Source of the DNA: Silene conica
Taxonomy: Eukaryota; Streptophyta; Magnoliopsida; Caryophyllales; Caryophyllaceae
Direction of reading: 5' to 3'
Assembly: GCA_029255685.2 (NCBI GenBank)
Contig: CM055315.2
Location: 46,729,705 to 46,793,704, forward strand
DNA length: 64,000 nt
A program made the translations under genes and the position numbers. The notes beneath the pieces were generated by a model. That model did not search any database and had not been told where the DNA came from. It saw only the letters and a program-made list of their open reading frames with translations. How positions within the stretch are numbered: the stretch's first letter is position 1; each line of letters begins with the position of its first letter. Shown here piece after piece: positions 9,687 through 19,797 of the stretch.

Positions 9687-12428
9687 TTATGTCCTCTTTT
9701 TCTTGTCCTCCTTATCCACAGCATCTGGATCCTCATCTTCCCTGTAGCTTAGGAATCCCAATCCTCCTCTTTGCACCGCGACCTCCTTTATTGTGGGTTT
9801 CCCCAAACCAGCTCCTGCATTAGTTACAATTGAAGTGTCCTCCAATATGCTCCCAATCTGGGGCGGAGGTGTAAAAACAGATATAGGAGTAGGTAATAAA
9901 GTAGGAGAAGTAGTGATGACCTTGTACTTCTTTTCAGAAGCAATAGCATTACAAGTAATAGGGGTCATAGCATCCTTTTTCCTATAAGATAAACCATAAA
10001 TAATAGAATGCTTTCCTACTTTGAAAGTTAAAGTCCCAGTACCCACATCTATGAGGGCTCCCGCGGTGTATAGGAAAGGTCTCCCTAGTATTATAGGTAT
10101 ATGGGCATCCTCAGGGATGTCCAGGACTACAAAGTCAACTGGGAAGAAAAACCTGTCTATACGCACAGGGATGTTTTCCAACACCCCTATGGGTTCCATA
10201 GACGTACGGTCTGCCATCTGGACAATCATGCTGGTTACTGCAAAATTGGTCATTCCTAGTTTTAGGGCAACACTTAAAGGCATGACACTGATACTAGCCC
10301 CTAGGTCACATAGTGCCTTTTCTACAGGAAAGGTCCCTATATTGCAAGGTATAGAGAAACTCCCAGGGTCCTCGAGCTTGTGAGGGGCAATAACATGTGA
10401 CAAAAAAATGGATGACTCTTCAGTGAGGGCCACTGACTCAACCTTATCCAAAGACCGCTTTCTTGACAAAAGTTGTCTCATAAATTTAAGGTATAAAGGA
10501 ACCTGTTGAACTAATTCTAAGAACGGAACTTGAACATTCAATGAACGAATTACGTCTTTAAATTTATCAAAAGATACCTGTTCCTTTGTAGGTATGAGTC
10601 TTTCCGGAAAAGGAGGGGCTGAAGATTCAGTATTTGCAGCCCTTCTCAGAAACCTAGGGGTCTTATCGCCCCTAAAAAGGAAGTCCCTTAAGTTATCCGG
10701 CATTTCAGGCCTGAAAGAACTCTCCTGCTCAGCATCGGGGGTCCGTCGACCCATATCTTCGGTCGGTCGACCTTCTTCCTGTACAGCGGGATTTTCTGGA
10801 GTCTGTTCGGAGGTCGGTCGACCTGGCTCCTGGGTCGGTCGACCTTCCTCGCTGTTGTTTGGCTTCGGCTGTTTCGCCTTATCCTTCTCGCCTCCCACCT
10901 TAGCTCCACTTCTTAATGATATGATGTTTAGAGTCTCTTTTTTCTGGTCCGTCTTGATCGGAAGTTGACCCGGAGCCCTAGTATCATTCTTGCTCGCAAT
11001 CTGAGCAATCTGAGATTCTAACATCTTCATCCCTGCTTCCCTAGCCTGTGATTCCTTCTGAACCAACCCAATGAGGTTTTGGATGAGAGCATTCGTATTG
11101 GGTGGTGGGTTTGAAGGTGATTGAGGGTTGAAGGGTGGTTTTTGGAAACCTTGCTTATGTGGAGGGATGTATGTGGGATTTTGTTGTGGTTGTAGGTGTT
11201 GTGGGTTGAGAACATTCTGGCTTGTCCACCTCATGTTGGGATGGACATTATTATTGTTTGGGTCATAAAAATTGTTCCCACGATAGTGCTGGAAAGCGGC
11301 ACATGTCTCATTAGATGAGGTGAAAAATTTTGACACGTGTCCCTCTCCACCACATCTCTCACAAACAAAAGGTCTGTCTTGAACGACATTCACCTGGTAC
11401 ATTCCTCCTTTGCTTCCACTCCCTATATCGAACTTCCCACCACTCTCCAGCTTGTCTAACTTGGCCATCAAGGCCTCAATAGCAGCTACGTTAGACTCAG
11501 CCTTTCTTTGGTTACCACGGGAAGTCCCATGTTCAGCACGGTGGATAGCAACATCTTCTATTATCTTTAGACCCTTGGTCTCTCCAGAATTCTCTTGGAA
11601 CCTTCCGTTGGCTGCAGCATCTAGGTAGGCCCTGTTCTCATCATAGAGGCCATTGTAGAACTGGTTACAAAGAAACCATTGCTCGAATCCATGGTGTGGT
11701 ATGGATCGAACAAGTCTCTTGAACCTGTCCCAAGCCTCACTAAAATCTTCATTGGGCCCTTGCTTGAAGCTTGTTATCTGCGCCCTTAGAGCAATGGTCT
11801 TGGCTACAGAGTAGTATTTCCTGTAGAATGCCAAGGCCAAGGTGTTCCAGTCTGTGACTCCCGCAGTAGTGCGGTCTAGATCTCTATACCATTCCCTCGC
11901 AGAATCCCTGAGAGAGAAGATGAACATGGTTTGTTTAATCTGGTCCTGTGTCACTCCTTCTGGGGGTGCAATAGAGCATATGTAATCTGTGAAGATTTCA
12001 ATATGCTTTGCAGCATCCTCATTGGCCGAGCCTCCAAATTGGTTTTTCTCAACCATAGTGATATAGGCAGGCTTGGCCTCGAATGGCTTCCCAGTACCTG
12101 CAGGTAAAGTGAACCCTTTGTATAGGTCCTTCACCTGAGGCATGGAGTGACTGGCGATAGTAGCTTCTTCGGCCATGTTCTCTTCTTCCTTTGGAAAAAC
12201 TTGGAAGTGGTTAAAAGATGGTGTTTTTGGTGTGGATGGATTGTGAGGTGAATTCGGTTGTGAAGTTGGTGTTTTTGGTGAAGGTGGTTTTTCGAAGATG
12301 TCTTCTTGGAATAGGGAAGATGGAGATCCTCCTTCCCTACTTTCTAAAAGTTGCTTCCTTTTTTCCCTTAGGGTCCTCTCAAGCTCGTGGTCAAGTGGTA
12401 GGAGTTCTCCTTGAACTGACCTGCGCAT
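9687..12428 (-). CDS. Gag-protease polyprotein of Athila-like Ty3/gypsy element
   Basis: An uninterrupted 913-codon frame. Gag would form the particle and bind element RNA; the protease would cleave it. The Retrotrans_gag-like region is around residues 150-280 (FIFSLRDSAREWYRDLDR, ITSFKQGPNEDFSEAWDRFK). A zinc-knuckle segment follows at about 353-368 (CERCGGEGHVSKFF), in which the fourth ligand Cys is Phe; the related copy at 19798 keeps Cys there. A proline-rich linker and a hydrophilic spacer with GRPT repeats (about 530-565) come next. The protease core near 704-717 reads LCDLGASISVMP, where Athila-type proteases have D-L/T-G-A-S. The start is the ATG at 12428, in the same place as in the other copy. 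No pol follows, so this copy depends on another element for reverse transcription and integration. An intact frame of this length without pol suggests recent purifying selection or recent insertion. Confidence 0.85.
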   Translation of the reverse strand: MRRSVQGELLPLDHELERTLREKRKQLLESREGGSPSSLFQEDIFEKPPSPKTPTSQPNSPHNPSTPKTPSFNHFQVFPKEEENMAEEATIASHSMPQVKDLYKGFTLPAGTGKPFEAKPAYITMVEKNQFGGSANEDAAKHIEIFTDYICSIAPPEGVTQDQIKQTMFIFSLRDSAREWYRDLDRTTAGVTDWNTLALAFYRKYYSVAKTIALRAQITSFKQGPNEDFSEAWDRFKRLVRSIPHHGFEQWFLCNQFYNGLYDENRAYLDAAANGRFQENSGETKGLKIIEDVAIHRAEHGTSRGNQRKAESNVAAIEALMAKLDKLESGGKFDIGSGSKGGMYQVNVVQDRPFVCERCGGEGHVSKFFTSSNETCAAFQHYRGNNFYDPNNNNVHPNMRWTSQNVLNPQHLQPQQNPTYIPPHKQGFQKPPFNPQSPSNPPPNTNALIQNLIGLVQKESQAREAGMKMLESQIAQIASKNDTRAPGQLPIKTDQKKETLNIISLRSGAKVGGEKDKAKQPKPNNSEEGRPTQEPGRPTSEQTPENPAVQEEGRPTEDMGRRTPDAEQESSFRPEMPDNLRDFLFRGDKTPRFLRRAANTESSAPPFPERLIPTKEQVSFDKFKDVIRSLNVQVPFLELVQQVPLYLKFMRQLLSRKRSLDKVESVALTEESSIFLSHVIAPHKLEDPGSFSIPCNIGTFPVEKALCDLGASISVMPLSVALKLGMTNFAVTSMIVQMADRTSMEPIGVLENIPVRIDRFFFPVDFVVLDIPEDAHIPIILGRPFLYTAGALIDVGTGTLTFKVGKHSIIYGLSYRKKDAMTPITCNAIASEKKYKVITTSPTLLPTPISVFTPPPQIGSILEDTSIVTNAGAGLGKPTIKEVAVQRGGLGFLSYREDEDPDAVDKEDKKKRT
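10740..10844. repeat. Dyad pairs inside the gag coding sequence
   Basis: Units at 10740/10761 and 10812/10833, each pair 21 bp apart. Because 21 bp is seven codons, the pairs translate on the minus strand to in-frame GRPT/GRRT heptads (GRPTQEPGRPTSEQ and GRPTEDMGRRTPD). Confidence 0.9.
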
Positions 12429-12549
12429 AAGATGGAAACTACAGGAAAAAAGTGAGAAGGTTAAAGGAACAAAAGTTCCTTAAACAATAGAAATAAAAAC
12501 AAAAAACAGTAAACACTGGCGTCACCTCCCCGGCAACGGCGCCAAAATT
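12429..12549 (-). promoter_or_regulatory. A-minus leader and primer-binding site
   Basis: The complement of TGGCGCCGTTGCCGGGGA lies at 12527-12544, five bases inside the 5' LTR. This PBS type (TGGCGCCGTTGCC) is typical of Tat/Athila elements and corresponds to a tRNA-Asp 3' end. The leader between PBS and gag ATG is only about 100 bp. Confidence 0.8.
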
Positions 12550-13139
12550 TGATGCCCGTCGTTTAGGGTACCAAAGATAAAATTTATAATTTCTAACTTT
12601 AACAATAGATAGTGAAAGTCAGGGTCGAACCACAAAGAGGTGGCGAATGTTTATTGTTTGATGTTAATGTTTAAAGTAACAATTTTTGGGGTTTGATTGG
12701 TTGTTTACTAAGTCTAAGGCAAAGATTAAAATAAACAAGTAATTAAAGCTGAGAATAAAACTATATTAAAAGAGATGCTACGATGGTTGGGTAATAAATA
12801 GCTAAGGTAATATAAATCCTAAGGTCAACATGTATTGCAGTCGCGTAAAGGGTGTAACATATCCTTTCGGTCTATGGTACCTAATGGCTCCTTTCGGCCT
12901 ATGCTATTAGTTCCTAGGTCTCACAATTATTGGGTGTCAACAAAGGGTGATTCCTAAATTCTAGGTCACATACCTTTCAGTCTTAAGTAACCTAGCCGTC
13001 TTAAGGTCTAAACCAATGCCCTTCCCGTATCTTTCAATCTTGGGTAGGTCATTACTAACATCCTACAAGTCTCCTTTCAGTCTCATTGCAGGTCATTATG
13101 GTCTATGAATTAAAACGAAACAGAATACGAACGCGAGTG

Positions 13140-13213
13140 GGTCGACCGACCAGCTAGCCCTGTCGGCCAACCACAGCCTCGGTCGACCGACCCATTAATT
13201 AGGTCGACCGACC
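13140..13213. repeat. Four-unit dyad cluster in A-minus 5' LTR
   Basis: Units start at 13140, 13161 (TGTCGGCCAACC), 13181 and 13202, with the same 21/20/21 offsets as the other LTR. Confidence 0.9.
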
Positions 13214-13754
13214 ACGACCCTGCTACGATTGGTCTCGGAACCTATACTACCTACGCATATTCATCCCCTACATCCTAACATATGAAAATTTAGCTACTCA
13301 TGGTTACTAAAACAACAACGAAAATAGGAATATATATGGAGAACATAATGAATGATAATCTAAACATGCAATCTATAATAAAGCTTGGGATTCTATCTTA
13401 ACCGAATATAAGTAATTATAAGAACAATAATAAAACTTAAATTAAAAGAAGAATTACCGGAAATAGGATTAAGGCAGAAAAGGAACAAACTTTATTGATG
13501 AATGTTGAAAGATTGATGAACGAACTAAAGGTGTTGAGAATTATTAAAAGATTACAATAACGAAACTAAAATTCGAACTTAAAAACTAAAACTTGATGTG
13601 AGATTTTGATAGATAGAAACTGAATTGAAAACTGAATTATTTCTGAATGCTTAAACCCTAATCTCCTAATTTACTTAAGTAGGCGGAAAATTAGAGTTTC
13701 CTAAAGACTCTAACACTTCTTATGGGCTTCCGGAAAGCTTCTGATCTGCGCAGA

Positions 13755-13868
13755 GGTCGGTCGACCCACCAAGTAGGTCGGTCGACCTGTTTACGGGCTT
13801 CAGGAATTTTCTGGGCTTTTCCAAAACAGAGTCAAGGTCGGTCGACCCAAATAGTAGGTCGGTCGACC
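13755..13868. repeat. Two dyad pairs in A-minus 5' LTR
   Basis: Perfect GGTCGGTCGACC units at 13755, 13776, 13836 and 13857; each pair is separated by nine bases. Confidence 0.9.
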
Positions 13869-14547
13869 GCTTTTCCTGTAGGATCGCTTTGTTTCGTCTC
13901 GGTTTGACTTCTTGGTACTTAGTCAATGCTTCCAGTTGACTTTCCTTCGTTCCTTTAGTTATGAAAAAACCCGAGAGCATGAATTTGGCATAAAATCGTC
14001 CTTTTTCCGCACAAATCTACAAAAGAGCATAAAAATACGAAAGTAGACAATTGTTGGGAAATAAAGGCTAAAACATAGTAAATGAGCGACCAAATGCGTG
14101 TAAAAATAGATGTAAAACATCATAAAATAGACACGCATCAATTATTTCTGTTTCCATACTCGATAAAGACGGCTTTTCATTATCAATAAAAGACAATACC
14201 TGTATTTTCTCTTTGAATGGAATGATTTATGGCAAAGCAGTTTCCATAATTGACATTTATATATTAGATCAAACCACAGACATATTACATGTGACTAATA
14301 AGAAAGTAAAGGTTGGTGACAAAGATTAAACTTATCTATGGCACTGTCGTATGGGACACATAAATGAAAAACGTGTAAAGAAGCCTATTGAGAATGGGGC
14401 TATCTCCCCATTTGATTACGAATCATTTGGCACGTGTGCATCATGTCTTATCGACAAAATGACTCGAATTTCCTTCAAAAGTGTTGGAATGCGTGCTAAT
14501 GACCAATTATTTCTCATACATACAGATGTATGTGGACCTATGTCAAT

Positions 14548-14920
14548 CTAGGTAGGACCAAAACGGACACGGACACGACACGGACACGGGACACGACATC
14601 CCATGAAATTTAGGACACGGGGCACGGGATTTAAATATAATAAAATATATATTTTTTGGTTATAAATAACGTATAATTTTATTTGTATCATGTATTTGAA
14701 ATTAAATCTAAACAAGCTAAATGTACAATTCGACCTTTATTATAACTAATTCTAATATTTCCACCCAAACTCAGCTTCGAATCGATTTTTTCTAAAACTT
14801 TATTCCTCGTCTAAACTATAATATGTTTAGCCATGTGTCCAACGAGTGTCGGGTGTCCGAGTGTCGGATACGATGTCGGACACGGGACGACTAATTAAAA
14901 GAAGTGTCTGTCCTACCTAG
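14548..14920. mobile_element. MITE with CTAGGTAGGAC inverted ends and 8-bp TSD
   Basis: 373-bp insert starting CTAGGTAGGAC and ending GTCCTACCTAG, inside copia C3. ATGTCAAT flanks it on both sides (14540-14547 and 14921-14928); removing the insert and one duplication restores the integrase frame HTDVCGPMSI. An 8-bp duplication suggests hAT; a 9-bp reading (ATGTCAATC) is possible if the ends are set one base inward. The interior repeats the word GGACACG many times and has no coding capacity. Confidence 0.75.
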
Positions 14921-15348
14921 ATGTCAATCATCGCAAGAGACGACTATAGATATTTTATCACTTTCACGGATGATTTGAGTAAATACGGATATGTCTACTT
15001 AATGAAGCATAAAAGTGAGTTCTTTGAAAAGTTCTAGGAATTCCACAATAAGGTTGAGAACCAACTGGATAGAAAGATTAAAGCACTTCGATCGGATCTT
15101 GGTGGCGAATATCTTTCAAATGAGTTTTATCAACACCTTAAAAACTGTGGTATAGTATTACAGTTTACTCCATCTGGAACACCTCAATTAAATGGTGTGT
15201 CCGAACGAAAAAATCGAACATTACTTGATATGGTTCGATCCATGATGAGTCACACGGTAGTACCTGATTCATTATGGGGTTTTGCTCTTTTGTCAGCTGC
15301 TCTTATACTTAACCGAAGTCCTTCTAAAGCTATAGACAAGACTCCATA

Positions 15349-15888
15349 GAATTGTAGCTTGGTTTCATCAGAATGATGCTATGAATCTCAAATACAAACT
15401 GCAACAATGGGGGGGTTGCTGGAGATAGTCTCTGCTGTATCTGTAATATTGTGGTGGAAACGAAAACACACTTGTTCTGCCAGTGTGATTATAGTGCACG
15501 GTTGCTGAAAATTATGGAGGAATGGCTGGGTCACAGGCTTCTAGCTGACTTGAGCAATCAATGGAGGTCACATCTCAGAGGTACCAAGCTCAAAAGAGCA
15601 GTCATCAATGGGGTAATAAACGCAGTCATATACTATGTATGGAGACAAAGGAATCAAGCTCGTATGGAAGGCAAGATTGATAGACCTGAACATCTTACCA
15701 ATAGAATTAAAAAGGAGTTGAGTATGTACTACAATGGCATCTACAAGGGTCAGATTAGTGGCAAAGATGCAAGTTTTTTAGCGAAAATTACTTGACAAGC
15801 ATTTAGCTTGTTGAGTGTCTTGTACATGAATTTCTCTATACTTGATAATATACTTACCTTTTATCAAAAAAAAAAAAAAAAAAAAAAA
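15349..15888 (+). pseudogene. 5'-truncated LINE, 3' end with zf-RVT region
   Basis: The tail of an L1-type ORF2: a CCICN...H.F.C pattern (zf-RVT-like, around 15430-15490) followed by the YVWRQRNQARMEGKIDRPE region and a stop at 15795. It ends in a poly-A run (15866-15888). AAGACTCCATA before the insert (15338-15348) recurs immediately after the tail (15887-15897), a target duplication that overlaps the tail by two bases. It interrupts copia C3 at its TPYEIWKG region. Only about 450 coding bases survive, so it arrived dead. Confidence 0.85.
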
Positions 15889-16148
15889 GACTCCATATGA
15901 GATATGGAAGGGAACGGTCCTTAACTTGTCCTTTATTCGGTTTTGGGGCTGCAAGGCTTATGTCAAGTGGAGACACGAGGATAAGCTCGGCCCGCGATCG
16001 GTCAAGACATACTTTATTGGTTATCCTAAAGGAATGTTTGGTCATTACTTCTATTCGCCTATCGAACATCAAGTTTTTGTTGTGGCTTGTGCGAAGTTCT
16101 TAGAGAAAGAGTTTCTCGAGGACAAGTCAAGTAATAAAACCTTCGATC

Positions 16149-17231
16149 TGATGCGGGAGCATGGGCTACGAGGAAGGGTCGTGATCCACGACCTAAACGT
16201 GATCTCAAGATGTTCGAATTAGGTTCGATACGTATATTCAAGGTGGCGTGGCAAGACGTATTGAAAGAACAAGGAAGACTACGGGGTGGTTCGTTGGTGA
16301 CTAACCAACACCCTATGGCAGCGTGTGATGATACACGGTGCTAACACTATTAATATTAGGGTTATCTTATCCTTAGTTTTATTTATGTTATTAGTTTAAT
16401 TAAGTTTGTTACAAGTTTGTTATAGTTAGTTATAATAAGTTTGTTACAAGTTAGTTAAGTTAGTTACCAGTTTGTTAATTAGTTTGTTACAACTAGTTGG
16501 TTAAGGTTGTTGCAAGTTAGTTATGAATTAGTTAAGAGTTTGTTATTAGGTTGTTAGGATTTAGTTACAACCTAATCTAGTTTACTATTATTTTATTAAT
16601 AAGCATTTATTTTAATCCATTAGGATAGATTTAGGAAGCCTAGTTTAGATAGAACTCGAGCCCTTAGGCCGAGTAGTTTTAGGCGTATGAGTTTTTGTGT
16701 TGCGACGGATGTCCTTACTATAAATAGGCATCCTTAGTTATTGTTTTAACTTACTTTTGAAATATTATTATTTTGAGTTATAAACTTAAACCCCCAAAGT
16801 ATCTTTGTGAGCTTTACAATTATTGATTAAGTATCTTAGTGAGCTTGATCTTTAGGTTTAATCGTGGATTCGATTAAATTGCAGAATAATCAAATCTTCT
16901 TGGATTAGATGGCTAGATTATAAACTATCCATCTACAAATCATTCACAAAACATACATAACATCGTTCCATCAATCTTTCATAAATCATCTACGATCACA
17001 TCTACCAATCATGTGTTTTACACGACCGTCTACATCACCGTTCACCATCATCATCACGTCGGCCACCACCATCATTGTCGTGCATCATCATCGTCGTTCA
17101 TCTTTCATTCGTTCGTTGTTTACGTTATTAATTTATCCTAATTCGTGATATTTCACATATAGTTTTATTCCGCTGCAACTTTAGTATTCTTTTTTATCGT
17201 CTTATTTGATTATCTTGAAGAATACGCATCA
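16149..17231. mobile_element. Solo LTR, 1083 bp, in copia C3
   Basis: Ends are TGATGCG...CGCATCA. The flanking pentamers are CGATC (16144-16148) and CGGTC (17232-17236), a 5-bp duplication with one later mismatch, and excising it rejoins the copia frame (FDL...SEVQEP region). A TATA box TATAAATA lies at 16719-16726, consistent with an LTR promoter in plus orientation. It is not homologous to the A LTRs despite the shared TGATGCG start. No second LTR or internal region is present, so it is the product of LTR-LTR recombination. Confidence 0.65.
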
Positions 17232-18359
17232 CGGTCTATCGTAGATTCAGGAACCAACAACCGAGAAACCGATGGAGGAAAATGTTCCTTCAACTACTGC
17301 TACGGTAAATGTTCTTAAGGAACCTAGGAGGTCGGGAAGAGTCTCCATTCCTCCAGATAGATACATTGGTATGGTCAAGGAGAATGATAGAGATGACGTT
17401 TTGCTCCTAGAGAGTAACGAACCCGCTACCTATAAAGGTGCCATGACCTTTTCCAACTTTAAGCTATGGCTTAAACCCAAGCAATCTGATATGTACTCCA
17501 TGTTTGAGAATGACGTATGAGATCTTGTTGATTTGCCTTATAAGGTACGACCTCTTCAGTGCAAATGACTTTATAAGATAAAGCATTCTGTAGAAGGACA
17601 ACCGGACACCTATAAGGCACGAGTAGTGGCAAAAGGTTTCACTCAAGTGCAAGGAATGCATTATGATGAAATTTTTTCACCCGTAGCTATGTTGCGTTCT
17701 ATTCAGATAATCTTAGCGATTGCCGCTTTTCATGACTATGAAATTTGGCAAATGGATGTGAAAACCGCCTTCTTAAACGGTTATTTAGAGGAGGACTACT
17801 TGTACATGGTACAGACCGAAGGTTTCATTGATCCTAAAAATCCTAAGAAACTGTGGAAGCTTAAGTGTTCCATTTATGGACTTAAGCAAGCTTCTCGGAA
17901 TTGGAATCATCATTTCGACCAGGTGATAAAAGAGAATGGTTTCACTCGATCGGTCGAGGAACCATGCTTATATGTCAAGTCAAGTGGGAGTAAGATTGTC
18001 TTCTTGGTATTGTATGTCGATGACATACTCTTGATTGGGAATGACATTCCTCTCTTATCTTCGGTAAAAGTATGGTGATGCGTGTCTATTTTATGACGTT
18101 TTAAATCTATTTGTACACGCATTTCAGAGCTCGTTTATGAGTTTTTGGTTATTATTTCTCCTATTTCGTCTATATTCGTATTTTTGTGCATTAGTGTAGA
18201 TTTACGCGGAAATGAGTTGATTTCAAGTCAAATTCATCCTCAAGTGGTTTGCATGGCTAAGGGTACGAAGGAACGAGGAAGGAACGAAGTCTGGTGCGTA
18301 ATTGAAAGACCAAAAGACTGATTTTAAAAGACAAAAGGAGCTGACACAACAGGTACATC

Positions 18360-18494
18360 AGTTGACCGACCGAGGACACTGGTCGGTCGACCAATGTACC
18401 TGACAAGCAAAATTCAGAAAGTTTACTTACGAAGTCAGGAGCTGTTTTGGGCCCGAAAATCGGTCGACCGACCAGCATCACTAGTCGGTCGACC
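18360..18494. repeat. Two dyad pairs in A-plus LTR
   Basis: AGTTGACCGACC (18360) with GGTCGGTCGACC (18381), and GGTCGACCGACC (18462) with AGTCGGTCGACC (18483). Both are offset by 21 bp. Confidence 0.9.
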
Positions 18495-19000
18495 ATGAAG
18501 CTGCTTTCGGAAATTCAAAAAGGGATTAAAGCCCACCAATGCGTGATTAGGGTTAAGCAAGTCTTCAAAGATTTCTATAAAAGCCTAATTACCCCTTTGT
18601 ACTAAGTATACAGTTTTATAATCCTTTACTTTTGCTTAATCTAGTTTTAGTCTTAGTCAGTAGTTTTATTAGGTTTTGGAATTCTCTTTACAAATAATCT
18701 GTTCCACGCATTAATTCAATAACATCCAATCTTTCAGTTCTCATTGCTCATTGCTTGTGGTAATTCTTACTCTTAATTCAGTTTATTTATAAGTTTTATT
18801 AGTTTTACACCGGATAGTTAGAATCCCATGCCATTGCTCTTGTTTATCGCTTTGTTATTGTCTTAATCATGTTCTTTACTGTTGTTATTGTTAATGTTAT
18901 TGTTTTCATCATCTTTATGACTAGATAAACCCTCACATGTTAGGATGTAGGCGAATTATAGCGTAGATGGCGTAGTCTAGGGCAACCCGTAATAGTGTTT

Positions 19001-19075
19001 GGTCGACCGAGTGGCCTCTCTGGTCGGTCGACTGAGCAGGTTGGTTGATCGACCAGATTAGCTGGTTGGTCGACC
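19001..19075. repeat. Four dyads in strict 21-bp phase, A-plus LTR
   Basis: Units at 19001 (GGTCGACCGAGT), 19022 (GGTCGGTCGACT), 19043 (GGTTGATCGACC) and 19064 (GGTTGGTCGACC). The unit sequence has drifted while the spacing has stayed at 21, 21 and 21. Confidence 0.9.
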
Positions 19076-19676
19076 GACTTCGTGTCTGATCAGACCTGTT
19101 TTGCTTTATTAAGTGCAATATCTTTCAATGAGACCGAGAGGAGACTTGTTAGATGCTTATTAATGACCAACCCGGGGATCGAAAGATAAGGGAACGACAT
19201 TAGTTAACGTTTTAAGACAGCTAAGTTACTAAGACCGAAGGGTATGTGACTTAGACATTAGGAATCACCTATAATGTTGACAACCAGTATATGTGAGACC
19301 TAGGGACTAATAGTATAGGCTGAAAGGAACTATTAGTTAACATAGACCGAAAGGATTTGTTATGCCCCTTACATGACTTTTTTTACATGTTGATCTAGAT
19401 TGTCTGCCATCGTAGCTATAGTGACCCAATCATCCTAACATCTTATTTATCATCTTATTCACATCTTATTTTCAGTTTCGTTCTTGTTTTATTTACTAGA
19501 CTTAGTTGATATCAAACACAAACATAAAACCCCCTTTTGTTACCCTAAGACTTTGAACATAAAACAGTTAATACTCCCAACCTCCGTGTGGTTCGACCCT
19601 GACTTTCACTATCTATAGTTTAAGTTTAGGAATATAAATTTTATCTTTGACACCCACAACGATGGGTATCAAATTT

Positions 19677-19694
19677 TGGCGCCGTTGCCGGGGA
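19677..19694 (+). promoter_or_regulatory. Primer-binding site, tRNA-Asp type
   Basis: TGGCGCCGTTGCCGGGGA, five bases after the LTR end; identical to the minus-strand PBS at 12527-12544. Confidence 0.85.
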
Positions 19695-19797
19695 GGTAGC
19701 GCCAGTGTTAATTGTTTTTAGTTTTTTGTCTTATTTTTGTGTTTAAGGAACTTTTGTTCCTTAAACCGTTCTCACTTTTTCCTGTAGGTTACTTCTT

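Larger units (their letters stand above)
12550..14140 (-). mobile_element. A-minus 5' LTR
   Basis: 1591-bp LTR with TG...CA ends, adjoining the PBS at 12544. The outer end (14140) abuts copia C3 internal sequence, with ATTAT as the first five flanking bases. No matching duplication can be tested because the opposite end of the element is rearranged (5832-5999). Confidence 0.85.
14141..18075 (+). pseudogene. Copia C3 gag-pol remnant (protease end to RT)
   Basis: Decayed Ty1/copia polyprotein in four pieces: 14141-14547, 14921-15348, 15889-16148 and 17232-18075. Order of recognisable parts: the GAG-pre-integrase region (CRMGHINEKRVKKPIENGAI at 14346), integrase core from about 14515 (HTDVCGPM, then a DLGGEY form of the usual DRGGEY), integrase C-terminal part (YEIWKGTVLNLSFIRFWGCK) and reverse transcriptase (KTAFLNGYLEED, YVDD at 18015-18026). 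The 5' gag part is missing because the A-minus LTR abuts at 14140; RNase H is missing because A-plus inserted at 18076. In-frame stops include two Trp-to-TGA changes at 17518 and 17566. It is about as close to C1 and C2 as they are to each other in conserved parts, but more damaged. Confidence 0.85.
18076..19671 (+). mobile_element. A-plus 5' LTR (Athila-like gypsy)
   Basis: 1596-bp LTR from TGATGCGTGTC to GATGGGTATCA, followed by the PBS. It inserted into the C3 reverse-transcriptase gene; the five bases before it are TATGG. A candidate TATA box, TATAAAA, is at 18576-18582. It is diverged from the A-minus LTRs, so the two elements are separate, old members of one family. Confidence 0.85.

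Noticed and set aside
10021-10968. Plus-strand frames opposite A-minus gag
   Set aside because: Shadows of a high-quality minus-strand coding frame; no domain of their own.
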